Below, piece after piece: positions 7,973 through 16,534 of a stretch of 64,000 nucleotides of DNA. This DNA is from Streptomyces sp. Ru62 (GTDB lineage Bacteria; Actinomycetota; Actinomycetes; Streptomycetales; Streptomycetaceae). The notes under the pieces were generated by a model. That model searched no databases, was not told where the DNA came from, and was given only the letters and a program-made list of their open reading frames with translations. Position numbers and translations under genes: made by a program. How positions within the stretch are numbered: the stretch's first letter is position 1; the number at the start of each line of letters is the position of its first letter. The stretch covers positions 1-64,000 of the forward strand of contig NZ_PQSU01000003.1 in NCBI RefSeq assembly GCF_002920615.1. The letters run 5' to 3'.

Positions 7973-9679
7973 ATGAGTAGCGCAGAGTTGACCGATGGTG
8001 CGCACCTGGTGGTGGACGCGCTCAAACTCAACGGCGTCGACACCGTGTACGGCCTGGTCGGCATCCCCGTCACCGACCTGGCTCGGCTCGCCCAGGCGTC
8101 CGGCATCCGGTTCATCGGCTTCCGGCACGAGAGCAGCGCGGGCCGGGCGGCGGCAGCGGCGGGCTTCCTCACCGGCCGGCCCGGCGTGTCCCTGACGGTG
8201 TCCGCGCCCGGGTTCCTCAACGGGCTTGTGGCCCTGGCGGAGGCGACGACCAACTGCTTCCCGATGGTGCAGATCTCCGGCTCCAGCGAGCGGCACATCG
8301 TGGACCTCAAGCGGGGCGACTACGAGGAGCTGGACCAACTCGCCATCGCCAAGCCCCTGGTGAAGGCCGCCTACCGGGTGGACCGGGCCGAGGACATCGG
8401 CCGGGGCGTGGCGCGGGCGCTGCGTACGGCGGTGTCGGGCCGGCCGGGCGGGGTCTACCTCGACATCCCGGCCGCCGTTCTCGGCGAGACCCTGGACGCT
8501 GACCGGGGCGCGGCCTCGCTGTGGCGGCTGGTGGACCCGGCGCCCCGGCAACTGCCCGCTCCCGAGGCGGTGGACCGGGCGATCGAACTGCTCGCGGGCG
8601 CCGAGCGACCGCTGGTGGTCCTCGGCAAGGGTGCCGCCTACGCACGCGCGGACGAGGTGATCCGGGAGTTCGTCGACACGACCGGCCTGCCCTTCCTGCC
8701 GATGTCCATGGCCAAGGGGCTGATCCCGGACGACCATCCCCAGTCCGTGGCCGCTGCCCGCTCGCTGGCGCTGAAGCGGGCCGACGTGGTGCTGCTCGTC
8801 GGGGCGCGGCTGAACTGGCTGCTGGGCCACGGCGAGCCGCCGCAGTGGAACCCGGACGCGAAGTTCCTCCAGATCGACATCGAGCCCACCGAGCTGGACA
8901 GCAACCAGCCCATCGCCGCACCGCTGGTCGGGGACATCGGCTCGGTGGTCGGCGCGCTGGTGGAGCGGATCGAGCCGGGGCGGATCGCCGTACCGGCGGC
9001 CTGGCGGCAGGAACTCGCCGAGCGCACCCGGCAGAACGCGGCGAAGATGGCGGAACGGCTGGCCGCCGACCCGCACCCCATGCAGTTCTACGGCGCCCTG
9101 CGGGCGGTCCGGGACGTCCTGCGCGCCCACCCGCACGCCTACCTGGTCAACGAGGGCGCCAACGCGCTGGACTTCGCGCGCAACGTCATCGACATGCAGG
9201 TACCCCGGCACCGCCTGGACACCGGCACCTGGGGCGTGATGGGCGTCGGCATGGGGTACGCCATCGCCGCCGCGGTCGAGACGGGGCAGCCGGTCGTCGC
9301 GGTGGAGGGCGACAGTGCCTTCGGCTTCAGCGGCATGGAGCTGGAGACCATCTGCCGGTACGGCCTGCCGGTGGTCGTCGTGATCCTCAACAACGGCGGC
9401 GTCTACCGCGGCGACGGGGTCAACCCCGCGTCCGCCGACCCCTCCCCCACCACCCTCGCGCCCACGGCCCGGCACGACAAGCTCGTCGAGGCCTTCGGTG
9501 GGCGCGGTTACCACGTGGAGTCGCCCGTGGAGCTGGCCTCGGCGCTCACCGAGGCCCTGGCGTCCGGGCGGCCCGCGCTCATCGACTGCCTCATCGACCC
9601 CACCGCGGGCACGGAGAGCGGTCACCTCACGAACCTCAACCCCACCGTGGCGGTGCGGCCCTCCGGCCCCGACAGGTGA
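7973..9679 (+). CDS. oxc: Oxalyl-CoA decarboxylase
   Basis: 568-aa thiamine diphosphate enzyme converting oxalyl-CoA to formyl-CoA and CO2. The N-terminal Pyr domain has the TPP-activating Glu in [15 protein letters not shown]; a central nucleotide-binding domain carries [20 protein letters not shown]; the C-terminal PP domain has the TPP/Mg motif GDS at 446-448 and NN at 473-474. The segment [17 protein letters not shown] ([23 protein letters not shown]) and [14 protein letters not shown] are typical of Oxc rather than of acetolactate synthase. It is 50 nt upstream of frc on the same strand and divergent from the oxalate ligase. Start at 7973 is preceded by AAGGAAG. Full length for the family. 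Confidence 0.95.
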   Translation: MSSAELTDGAHLVVDALKLNGVDTVYGLVGIPVTDLARLAQASGIRFIGFRHESSAGRAAAAAGFLTGRPGVSLTVSAPGFLNGLVALAEATTNCFPMVQISGSSERHIVDLKRGDYEELDQLAIAKPLVKAAYRVDRAEDIGRGVARALRTAVSGRPGGVYLDIPAAVLGETLDADRGAASLWRLVDPAPRQLPAPEAVDRAIELLAGAERPLVVLGKGAAYARADEVIREFVDTTGLPFLPMSMAKGLIPDDHPQSVAAARSLALKRADVVLLVGARLNWLLGHGEPPQWNPDAKFLQIDIEPTELDSNQPIAAPLVGDIGSVVGALVERIEPGRIAVPAAWRQELAERTRQNAAKMAERLAADPHPMQFYGALRAVRDVLRAHPHAYLVNEGANALDFARNVIDMQVPRHRLDTGTWGVMGVGMGYAIAAAVETGQPVVAVEGDSAFGFSGMELETICRYGLPVVVVILNNGGVYRGDGVNPASADPSPTTLAPTARHDKLVEAFGGRGYHVESPVELASALTEALASGRPALIDCLIDPTAGTESGHLTNLNPTVAVRPSGPDR

Positions 9680-9729
9680 GGGCCTCCCGCCCTCGCACCC
9701 CCCACTCCTCCAGAAAGGGATGCACGACC

Positions 9730-10995
9730 ATGTCACAGCTGCCCCTCACCGGCATCAAGGTGATCGACTTCACCGGCGTCCAGGCGGGCCCGGCCTGCAC
9801 CCAGATGATGGCGTGGTTCGGCGCCGACGTGCTGAAGGTCGAGCGGATCAACGGCGGTGACGTCACCCGCCACCAACTGCGCGACATACCGGACGTCGAC
9901 GCCCTGTACTTCACGATGCTGAACAGCAACAAGCGCTCCCTGGCGATCGACACCAAGACGCCCGAGGGCGAGGCGGTCATGGAGAAGCTGATCCGGGACG
10001 CCGACGTGCTGGTCGAGAACATGGCCCCGGGCGCACTGGACCGGATGGGCCTGAGCTGGGAGCACTGCCGGGAACTGAACCCGCGGCTGATCTTCGGCTC
10101 GGTCAAGGGGTTCAACGACGACTCGCCCTGGTCCGACCTGAAGGTGTACGAGAACGTCGCCCAGTGCGCGGGCGGCGCCGCCTCCACGACCGGTTTCTGG
10201 GACGGCCCGCCGACCGTCAGCGCCGCCGCGCTGGGCGACAGCAACAGCGGCATGCACCTGCTGATCGGCATCCTCACCGCGCTGCTGGACCGTGAACGCA
10301 CCGGCCGGGGACAGCGCGTGGCGGTGTCCATGCAGGACGCGGTGCTCAACCTGTGCCGGGTCAAGCTGCGCGACCAGCAGCGGCTGGAGCGGGTGGGCTA
10401 CCTGGAGGAGTACCCGCAGTACCCGAACGGGACGTTCACCGACGTCGTCCCGCGCGGCGGCAACGCCGGCGGCGGCGGCCAGCCCGGCTGGGTGCTCAAG
10501 TGCAAGGGCTGGGAGGAGGACCCCAACGCCTACATCTACTTCACCGTCCAGGAGCAGGACTGGGGGCCGACCTGCCAGGCGCTGGGCAAGCCGGAGTGGA
10601 TCGACGACCCGGCGTACAGCACGGCGAAGGCCCGTCAGCCGCACATCTTCGACATCTTCACCGAGATCGAGCGGTGGCTCGCCGACAAGACGAAGTACGA
10701 GGCCGTGGACATCCTGCGCGAGTACGGCGTCCCGTGCGCGCCGGTGCTGAGCATGAAGGAGATCGCCTACGACCCCGCGCTGCGCAGCAGCGGCAGCGTG
10801 GTGGAGGTCGAGCACAAGGAGCGCGGCACGTACCTGACGGTCGGCAGCCCGATCAAGTTCACCGGGTTCACGCCGACCATCACCGGTTCTCCGCTGCTCG
10901 GCGAGCACACCGACGAGGTGCTGGCCTCGCTCGGGTACAGCGAGGAGGAGATCGCCGCGCTGCACGAGAAGAAGGTCGTCGTCTCTCACGACTGA
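9730..10995 (+). CDS. frc: Formyl-CoA:oxalate CoA-transferase
   Basis: 421-aa class III CoA-transferase that moves CoA from formyl-CoA to oxalate, regenerating oxalyl-CoA for Oxc and releasing formate. The catalytic Asp is Asp170 in [14 protein letters not shown], and the mobile glycine loop is visible as [12 protein letters not shown]. The N-terminal ITGV-type strand ([19 protein letters not shown]) and [14 protein letters not shown] are typical of Frc. Start ATG 9730 follows GAAAGGGA. With oxc it forms the classic two-gene oxalate module; the ligase across the promoter provides the priming oxalyl-CoA. A strong hairpin follows 13 nt after the stop. Confidence 0.95.
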   Translation: MSQLPLTGIKVIDFTGVQAGPACTQMMAWFGADVLKVERINGGDVTRHQLRDIPDVDALYFTMLNSNKRSLAIDTKTPEGEAVMEKLIRDADVLVENMAPGALDRMGLSWEHCRELNPRLIFGSVKGFNDDSPWSDLKVYENVAQCAGGAASTTGFWDGPPTVSAAALGDSNSGMHLLIGILTALLDRERTGRGQRVAVSMQDAVLNLCRVKLRDQQRLERVGYLEEYPQYPNGTFTDVVPRGGNAGGGGQPGWVLKCKGWEEDPNAYIYFTVQEQDWGPTCQALGKPEWIDDPAYSTAKARQPHIFDIFTEIERWLADKTKYEAVDILREYGVPCAPVLSMKEIAYDPALRSSGSVVEVEHKERGTYLTVGSPIKFTGFTPTITGSPLLGEHTDEVLASLGYSEEEIAALHEKKVVVSHD

Positions 10996-11007
10996 CCGGC
11001 CGGCATG

Positions 11008-11044
11008 CCACGGCGCTCCCGGGAGGATCCCGGGAGCGCCGTGG
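11008..11044. terminator. Bidirectional hairpin after frc
   Basis: Perfect 17-bp inverted repeat with a 3-nt loop (left arm CCACGGCGCTCCCGGGA at 11008-11024, right arm 11028-11044). It lies between the convergent ends of frc and the esterase gene, so it likely terminates both. There is no U-tract, which is usual for actinomycete terminators. Confidence 0.85.
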
Positions 11045-11065
11045 CGTCTCAGAGTGCCGTGCGTG

Positions 11066-12145
11066 TCACTTGGTGCCGTGCAGACCCTGGTAGAGGTAGC
11101 CGTTGGCCTGGGTGATCGCCGCCTTGGCGGCGTTGGTGTCAGCCAGTGCGTTGAGCATGAGGAAGTCGTGGATCATGCCCTGGTAGCGCACGGACGTCAC
11201 ATCGTTGCCCGCGGCCCGGAGCTTGTTGGCGTACGCCTCGCCCTCGTCGCGCAGCACGTCGGCCTGCTCGGTGATGACCAGCGTCTTCGGCAGCCCCTTG
11301 AGCTGGTTCAGACTGGCGCGCAGCGGGGAGGCGTAGACGCTCTTGCGGTCCTTGGCGTGGGGGGCGTAGGCGTCCCAGAACCACTCCATCCCCTTGCGGG
11401 TCAGCCAGTAGCCGTCGGCGAACTCGCGATAGCTGGGGGTGTTGAAGTTCGCGTCCGTCACCGGGTAGAAGAGCACCTGCTCCCGCAGGGCCGGTCCGCG
11501 CCGCTCCTTCGCCATGAGCGCCACGACGGTGGCCATGTTGCCCCCCACCGAGTCGCCGGCCACGGCGATGCGGGAGCTGTCGACGTCGATATCACGGCCG
11601 TGCTCGGCGACCCACTTGGTGGCGGCGTAGGCCTGCTCGATGGCGATGGGGAAGCGTGCCTCCGGCGACGGCGTGTAGTCCACGAAGATGACGGCCGCGT
11701 GCGCGCCGTTGGCGATCTGGCGGGTCAGCCGGTCATGGGTCTCCTCGTCTCCCAGCACCCAGCCGCCGCCGTGGAAGTACATGATGGCGGGCAGTTTGCC
11801 GGTGGCGCCCTTGGGCCGCACGATCCGCACTCTCACCTTGCCGGTCGGGCCGACGGGCAGGTCGCGGTGGGAGATGTCGGCCGGCAGCAGCCCCTTGGGG
11901 TCGGCCTGGAGCTCGTCGAGCGCCTTGCGGGCACCGGCGTAACCGAGCGTGTACACGGGCGGCTGCTTGGCCGCCTGGTCGGCGAAGACCTGGGCGTCGT
12001 GCTCCAGGACCACGTCGGTCGGCTTGCGGACGGTGCTGCTGACGCTCGCGCTGGCACCGGCGTTGGCCTCGAAGAGAAGGCCGAAGGCGAGCGGCAGGGC
12101 GGCGGCCACCGCGACGGTCCGGGCCAGACGGCTGCGTGCGGACAT
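11066..12145 (-). CDS. Secreted alpha/beta hydrolase (HSL-type esterase)
   Basis: 359-aa hydrolase of the hormone-sensitive-lipase family. The oxyanion motif HGGGW (in MYFHGGGWVLGDEETHD), the nucleophile elbow GDSVGGN, an acid region (TEQADVLRDEGEAYA) and the final His in GMIHDFLMLNAL are all present. A signal peptide precedes it (RSRLARTVAVAAALPLAFGLLFEANAGASA), so it is probably exported. Start at 12145 is fixed by a GAGGAGA ribosome site; the much longer open frame to 13357 is antisense readthrough. It likely acts on short-chain esters or lipids; the substrate is unknown. It ends 22 nt from the terminator shared with frc. Confidence 0.9.
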   Translation of the reverse strand: MSARSRLARTVAVAAALPLAFGLLFEANAGASASVSSTVRKPTDVVLEHDAQVFADQAAKQPPVYTLGYAGARKALDELQADPKGLLPADISHRDLPVGPTGKVRVRIVRPKGATGKLPAIMYFHGGGWVLGDEETHDRLTRQIANGAHAAVIFVDYTPSPEARFPIAIEQAYAATKWVAEHGRDIDVDSSRIAVAGDSVGGNMATVVALMAKERRGPALREQVLFYPVTDANFNTPSYREFADGYWLTRKGMEWFWDAYAPHAKDRKSVYASPLRASLNQLKGLPKTLVITEQADVLRDEGEAYANKLRAAGNDVTSVRYQGMIHDFLMLNALADTNAAKAAITQANGYLYQGLHGTK

Positions 12146-12502
12146 GAGAATGCGTCTCCTCTTGTGGGACGTCTTGTGGGACGAAGAAAGGGGGGCTTGC
12201 GGGATGTCACGGCGCGGGCGTCGAGCGCCGTCCCGTGACCGGACAAGTGTGCTGGCGCGAAACCGACGCTTACTGTCAGGCCACCCGGAGACCGTACGTG
12301 GCACCCGCCCCACAGCAGCCATAGGGGGAACCCCACTTGATGGACTCACTTGTCCCGCAAGGCCGTTGACGGTAATGCGCAAATCACTTGATCGAGTGAT
12401 GTCATGAGGGTTCGGCGTTGTCAGCATGGTCGTCACATGACCGTCAACGCGCCGCATGTCCCGCGGCCCCAGGCAGAGGAGTGACCAGAGGAGATGACCA
12501 GG
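12146..12502. promoter_or_regulatory. Divergent intergenic region with an 18-nt dyad
   Basis: 357 nt between the divergent esterase and lipoprotein genes, with no convincing gene. It contains a near-perfect dyad at 12383-12400 (ATCACT-TGATCG-AGTGAT; 6-bp arms, one inner mismatch), followed directly by GTCATGAGG. This is a candidate operator controlling one or both genes; the assignment is inference from symmetry and position. Confidence 0.4.
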
Positions 12503-13318
12503 ATGACCAGGCCGCACCGGGGCCGCCTCGGCTACGTCGCCGCCCTCGCCGTCGGTGCCTCGCTGTTCGCGGCGGCCTGTGCCGGTGCGGGGCAGGAACG
12601 TCAGAGCGCCGGGAGCGGCCCGGAGGGACGGCCGGCGGGCTCCGGCGTCCCGGCGGTCGGTCTCACCTCGCGGCAGGCGCGGCACGCGCTCCTCACGGAG
12701 GCGTACCTGGGGTCCCAGTGGACCGAGGTGAAGGACTCCGGCGACCGGCGTGAGGGCCTCCTGCGCGGCACGGTGAACGCTCAGGACTGGCTCACGCACA
12801 AGGAGGACGCCACCGTCTGCCGGCGGCTGCTGGACCGGCTGAGCGATGACCGGATCCTGGACGCCCCGCTCGCCGGTACCCAGGCCGTGGCCGTGTTCGA
12901 CGCCGACGACGGCAACCGGATGCGCTACGAGGTGGGCACCTACCCCGCCGCCGAACTGCGGGCCGCGCGAGAGTGGTTCGGCGCCCTGCCGCAGAAGTGC
13001 GGTGTCTTCATCGCCACCCGGCCCGACGGCAGCACAGAGGACGTGCGGGTCACGTCCCTGCCGGTGCCGGAGGGCGACGGCACACGGCAGGCGCTGTCGG
13101 TCGTCGCGAAGGGAACGACGGAGGGGGTGCCGTTCACCATGTCGCTCGACGTGGCGCTCATGGCGTCCGGCGACAGCGCGGTCACCGTGGTCAACGGGGG
13201 CCTGGCCGACGCCTCCCACCTCACCACCAAGCTCGCCGTACGGCTCGGGGCGCCGCGGCTGACCACGGTGCTGGCCGGCGGCACTCCCCCGGCGCAGCCG
13301 ACGGGACTGCTCGACTGA
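12503..13318 (+). CDS. Putative lipoprotein of unknown function
   Basis: 271-aa predicted lipoprotein. A signal peptide ends in lipobox AAAC with Cys26, followed by a low-complexity Gly/Ser/Pro linker. The mature part has no motif I recognise; it contains one Cys in ATVCRRLLDRL and one in PQKCGVFIATR, which could form a disulfide. Streptomyces proteins of this layout are usually annotated as hypothetical secreted or sensor-domain-like proteins. Start 12503 is preferred over the in-frame ATG at 12494 because GAGGAG at 12488-12493 is well spaced only for the former. It is divergent from the esterase and ends just before a 56-nt palindrome. Confidence 0.8.
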   Translation: MTRPHRGRLGYVAALAVGASLFAAACAGAGQERQSAGSGPEGRPAGSGVPAVGLTSRQARHALLTEAYLGSQWTEVKDSGDRREGLLRGTVNAQDWLTHKEDATVCRRLLDRLSDDRILDAPLAGTQAVAVFDADDGNRMRYEVGTYPAAELRAAREWFGALPQKCGVFIATRPDGSTEDVRVTSLPVPEGDGTRQALSVVAKGTTEGVPFTMSLDVALMASGDSAVTVVNGGLADASHLTTKLAVRLGAPRLTTVLAGGTPPAQPTGLLD

Positions 13319-13321
13319 CCC

Positions 13322-13377
13322 CCTGACGCGCGGGGGCCCGGGTGGACGGCCGTCCACCCGGGCCCCCGCGCGTCAGG
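13322..13377. terminator. 56-nt perfect palindrome between convergent genes
   Basis: A perfect inverted repeat of two 28-nt arms with no unpaired spacer, centred between 13349 and 13350 (centre GACGGCCGTC). It sits between the stop of the lipoprotein gene (13318) and the stop of the encapsulin gene (13397), so a bidirectional terminator is the simplest role. Confidence 0.8.
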
Positions 13378-13396
13378 CTCCGGTCTGGTCCGGATG

Positions 13397-14209
13397 TCAG
13401 ACCTCGGTCGGGGCCGGTGACAGGGCCACCACGGCCTCGCTGGTGTATGCCAGGAAGGTCAGGGTCTCCTGGAAGTACAGCGTGACGCTGGCCGCGTCGT
13501 GCGACAGATAGCCGATCGACACGTCCTGCCCGAGCCGGAGTTCGAAGTCACCGCCGCGGGTGGAGAGCAGGAAGGCTCCGTCGATCGCGGGCGCCCAGAC
13601 GATGTCGCCGTCGAGCAGCCGGGCGAGGTGCTTGATGACCGGGTAGCCGTGGTCGGAGGTCTCGCTGACGGCCGTGTACGCCTCGGCGCTCAGCGCCAGG
13701 GTGTAGGCGCCGTCCACGCCGGCCAGGCGCAGGGCCGTCACGGCCTGGCTGATGGCGTCCGGGTAGTCACGCACGTCGGCGGGGAGTGTCAGCGCCGGAT
13801 TGGACGAGCTCGCCCGCAGCCCGGTGATCCCGGCGGCCGGGTAGCCCTCGAACACGGCCCGGTCCTCGGCGAACGCCAGCCGCCGGGCCGCGTCCTTGAC
13901 CGGCTGCCAGTCGGCGTCCTTGGCGCCCCGGGCGACGTCGTCCACCTGTCGGCGGTCGACGGTGAACGGCACGCGCAGTTCGACCAGCGGCTGGAAGCGG
14001 CGGGTGTGCGCGACGACCCCGTCCGCGGGGGTGTCGACGGCGTCCAGATGACCGGTGCCCACGCCGGCGAGCGCGACGCCGCCCGGTTCGGGGACGTCGA
14101 CGATACGGCGGGCCGCCACATGGCGCTTGAAGGTGCGCCGGGCCTCCTCTTCCAGATCGGCCCACGCGGCATCGGAGATGGGCGCGAGTTCACGGTGCAG
14201 GTTGTTCAT
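13397..14209 (-). CDS. Family 1 encapsulin shell protein
   Basis: 270-aa capsid-like protein of the linocin M18 / encapsulin family, which self-assembles into a hollow icosahedral shell around a cargo enzyme. The start MNNLHRELAPISDAAWADLEEEA is the hallmark N-terminus; other matches are RFQPLVELRVPFTVDRRQVDDV, AEDRAVFEGYPAAGITGL, and the C-terminal FQETLTFLAYTSEAVVAL. Its ATG overlaps the stop of the upstream DyP peroxidase gene (ATGA), giving a tightly coupled cargo-shell pair. The length fits a T=1 (60-mer) encapsulin. The shell probably stores or protects the peroxidase in the cytosol or after lysis. Confidence 0.95.
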   Translation of the reverse strand: MNNLHRELAPISDAAWADLEEEARRTFKRHVAARRIVDVPEPGGVALAGVGTGHLDAVDTPADGVVAHTRRFQPLVELRVPFTVDRRQVDDVARGAKDADWQPVKDAARRLAFAEDRAVFEGYPAAGITGLRASSSNPALTLPADVRDYPDAISQAVTALRLAGVDGAYTLALSAEAYTAVSETSDHGYPVIKHLARLLDGDIVWAPAIDGAFLLSTRGGDFELRLGQDVSIGYLSHDAASVTLYFQETLTFLAYTSEAVVALSPAPTEV

Positions 14210-15255
14210 CGGGAAAGGCTCCGCTTCATGCTGCCGATCCCGAGGGAGGACCCGGAGGATCGGACCTGGCTGTCGGTCGGTGTGACGTCGGCGACGGCCC
14301 CGGCGGCCGGCGGCTCGGGGAGGTCTTCGAGGAAGTCCGCGGTGGGCGTGAAGAACAGGGTGCCGGTGACGGCGGTGGAGAAGTCCAGGATGCGGTCGTG
14401 CGGCGCCGACTCCGTGCCCAGGAACATCCGCTCCAGCATCGTCTCCGTCACCTCGGGCGTGCGGGCGTAGCCGATGAAGTAGGTGCCGAACTCGCCCCGG
14501 CCCGCCGCGCCGAAGGGCATGTTGTCGCGCAGGATCTCGCGTTCGGTGCCGTCCGGGTCGACGACGGTGGTGAGGGCGACGTGCGAGTCGGCCGGTTTGA
14601 CGTCGTCGGCGAGTTCCACGTCGGACAGCTTGCGCCGGCCGATCACGTGCTCCTGCGCCTCGACCGGCAGGGCCTCCCATGCCTCCAGGTCGTGCAGGTA
14701 CTTCTGTACGACGACGTAGCTGCCGCCCGCGAACGACGGGTCCTCGTCGCCGACGAGGACGGCCGCGCGCGCCGCGGCACCCGTCGGGTTCTCCGTGCCG
14801 TCCACGAAGCCAAGCAGGTCGCGTTCGTCGAAGTACTTGAAGCCCTGCACCTCGTCCTGGACCGTGACCGCGCCGCGCAGCCGGCTCATGATCTCCGTGG
14901 CGAGCGCGAAGCACAGGTCGAGCCGCGCGGCCCGGATGTGGAAGAGCAGGTCGCCGGGGGTGGCCACGGCCCGGTGCACCGGCCCCCGCAGCTCCCGGAA
15001 GGGGTGCAGCCGGGCCGGGCGCGGGCCGGCGAACAGGCGGTCCCAGGCGTGCGAGCCGATACTGGTGACACAGCTGAGCCGGCCCTCGGGCTGGGCCCGG
15101 AAGCCCACGGCCCGCTCCAGGGAGCCGACATCGGACAGCAGGTCGCGGACCGTGGCCTCACCGCCGCTGTCGATGGTGACGACGAGGAAGATCGCCGCGC
15201 TGGTCAACGGGGACAGAACCATCTGGGGTACCGGTTCGGGAACGTCTTGGGCCAT
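14206..15255 (-). CDS. DyP-type heme peroxidase, encapsulin cargo
   Basis: 349-aa dye-decolorising peroxidase. The catalytic Asp is Asp152 in the GxxDG motif (LGFVDGTENPTG); the proximal heme His is probably in DSHVALTTVV, with the distal Arg in EREILRDNMPFG and the family strand GTYFIGYARTPEV. After the enzyme domain comes a Pro/Ala-rich linker and a C-terminal SLGIGSMKRS (near residue 340), which matches the encapsulin cargo-loading peptide consensus. It should therefore be packed inside the shell encoded by the next gene, with which it shares ATGA. Start 15255 (MAQDVPEPV) has GGAAGGG upstream. Peroxidase function is certain by family; the physiological substrate is not known. Confidence 0.95.
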   Translation of the reverse strand: MAQDVPEPVPQMVLSPLTSAAIFLVVTIDSGGEATVRDLLSDVGSLERAVGFRAQPEGRLSCVTSIGSHAWDRLFAGPRPARLHPFRELRGPVHRAVATPGDLLFHIRAARLDLCFALATEIMSRLRGAVTVQDEVQGFKYFDERDLLGFVDGTENPTGAAARAAVLVGDEDPSFAGGSYVVVQKYLHDLEAWEALPVEAQEHVIGRRKLSDVELADDVKPADSHVALTTVVDPDGTEREILRDNMPFGAAGRGEFGTYFIGYARTPEVTETMLERMFLGTESAPHDRILDFSTAVTGTLFFTPTADFLEDLPEPPAAGAVADVTPTDSQVRSSGSSLGIGSMKRSLSR

Positions 15256-15465
15256 CAGTCATATCCCTTCCCAGCCAAGCCGGCGACAGACGAGTGCGTC
15301 GAGCAGCCTCACTCTAGATCGGACCCGCCGCCGTCGCGACAGATCCGACTGTCGAGGACATATACCTGTCCAGCTAGTGACATCACGTATTGTCGGGGAT
15401 GACTCATCAAGTGTTCTCCTCTTGTAGGCTGGATCCAGCCGTCAGCTCACTCCGCGAAGGCAGTC

Positions 15466-16368
15466 ATGCGTATCGGATTCGCACTCCCCCAGTTCCACCG
15501 TCAGGCGTTCGAGGTCGCTCGGGTCGCGGAGTTCGCGCGGGAGGTGGAACAGGCCGGCGCCGCCAGTCTCTGGGTCGGTGACCGCAATCTGGCCGCGGTG
15601 CAGCCCACCATCGGTTACGGCGGGCAGGGCACCACCATTCCACCGGAGCTGAACCCCGCCGCCGACCCCTTCGTGCTCCTCGGAGTGGCCGCCGCGGCGA
15701 CCGAGCGGGTGCTCCTCGGTTCCCACGTCCTCATCGCGCCCCTGTATCCGCCGGTGCAGCTGGCCCGGGCGCTGACCACCATCGACCTGATCAGCGGCGG
15801 CCGGCTGCTGGCCGGCTTCGGCATCGGCTGGTCGCCGGAGGAGTACGAGGCCGCGGGCCGGGACTTCAGCCGGCGCGGGGCGCTGCTGGACGAACTGCTC
15901 GACGCGCTCCAGGCCATATGGACCGAGGATCCCGCACAGTACTCCGGGTCCCTTCTTTCTGTGCCACGGCACCACGCCCCGCTCAAGCCGGCCCGGCTGC
16001 CGCGCCCCCCGGTGTTCCTGGGTGCGCTCTCCGAGCGGGCGCTGCGCCGGGTGGCGCGGCGCGCGGACGGATGGCTGCCGCTGTGCGTGGTCCCGGACTA
16101 CCTGGACATCGACGGCCTGGCCGCCCAGCGTGCGCTGCTCGACAAGTGGGCCCGTGACGCCGGGCGGGAACCGGGCGACATCGGCACCGTGCTGCGCGTC
16201 AACGTCTCCACGGGCACGGACGTGCGTACGGTGGCGGAGGCGATCCGTTCGGTGCACGACGCGACGGGCATCGACCACTTCATGGTGGACACGATGTACG
16301 AGGCGGACACGGTTGAGCAGTCCTCCTCGTACGCGCGTGAGCTGCTCGCGCTGCTGCCCCGTGTGTAA
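15466..16368 (+). CDS. LLM-class (F420-dependent-like) oxidoreductase
   Basis: 300-aa luciferase-like monooxygenase-fold enzyme. The TIM-barrel pattern is clear: MRIGFALPQF at strand 1, EQAGAASLWVGDR, TERVLLGSHVLIAPLYPPVQLAR, IDLISGGRLLAGFGIGWSPEEYEAAG and the C-terminal PVFLGALSERALRRVARRADGWLP. The GRL..G.G.GW..EE motif is typical of actinobacterial F420-binding members, although FMN cannot be excluded. Start 15466 follows GCGAAGG. It is divergent from the DyP-encapsulin operon and 166 nt upstream of an XRE regulator on the same strand. Substrate unknown. Confidence 0.87.
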   Translation: MRIGFALPQFHRQAFEVARVAEFAREVEQAGAASLWVGDRNLAAVQPTIGYGGQGTTIPPELNPAADPFVLLGVAAAATERVLLGSHVLIAPLYPPVQLARALTTIDLISGGRLLAGFGIGWSPEEYEAAGRDFSRRGALLDELLDALQAIWTEDPAQYSGSLLSVPRHHAPLKPARLPRPPVFLGALSERALRRVARRADGWLPLCVVPDYLDIDGLAAQRALLDKWARDAGREPGDIGTVLRVNVSTGTDVRTVAEAIRSVHDATGIDHFMVDTMYEADTVEQSSSYARELLALLPRV

Positions 16369-16481
16369 AAAGCACGCAATTTCCACACGGCGCGCACGAC
16401 GAATTCCACTCGTTATTTCCTGTGCGCTTCATGCACGGAACAGGGATTTGCGCGGCCTGGGTATACGCGGCACGTACACCT

Positions 16482-16495
16482 ACACCAGGTGGTGT
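16482..16495. promoter_or_regulatory. Dyad upstream of the XRE regulator
   Basis: Perfect 6-2-6 inverted repeat ACACCAGGTGGTGT, 40 nt before the start of the XRE gene at 16535 in a locally AT-richer stretch. It is a candidate autoregulatory operator; inferred from symmetry and position only. Confidence 0.35.
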
Positions 16496-16534
16496 GACGT
16501 TTATTGTGTCAACCCAGCAAGTAACCTTAGTCAA

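Noticed and set aside
15356..15371. GGACA-TATACC-TGTCC dyad upstream of the DyP operon
   Set aside because: Only 5-bp arms; such short dyads are expected by chance, and its position relative to a promoter is unclear.
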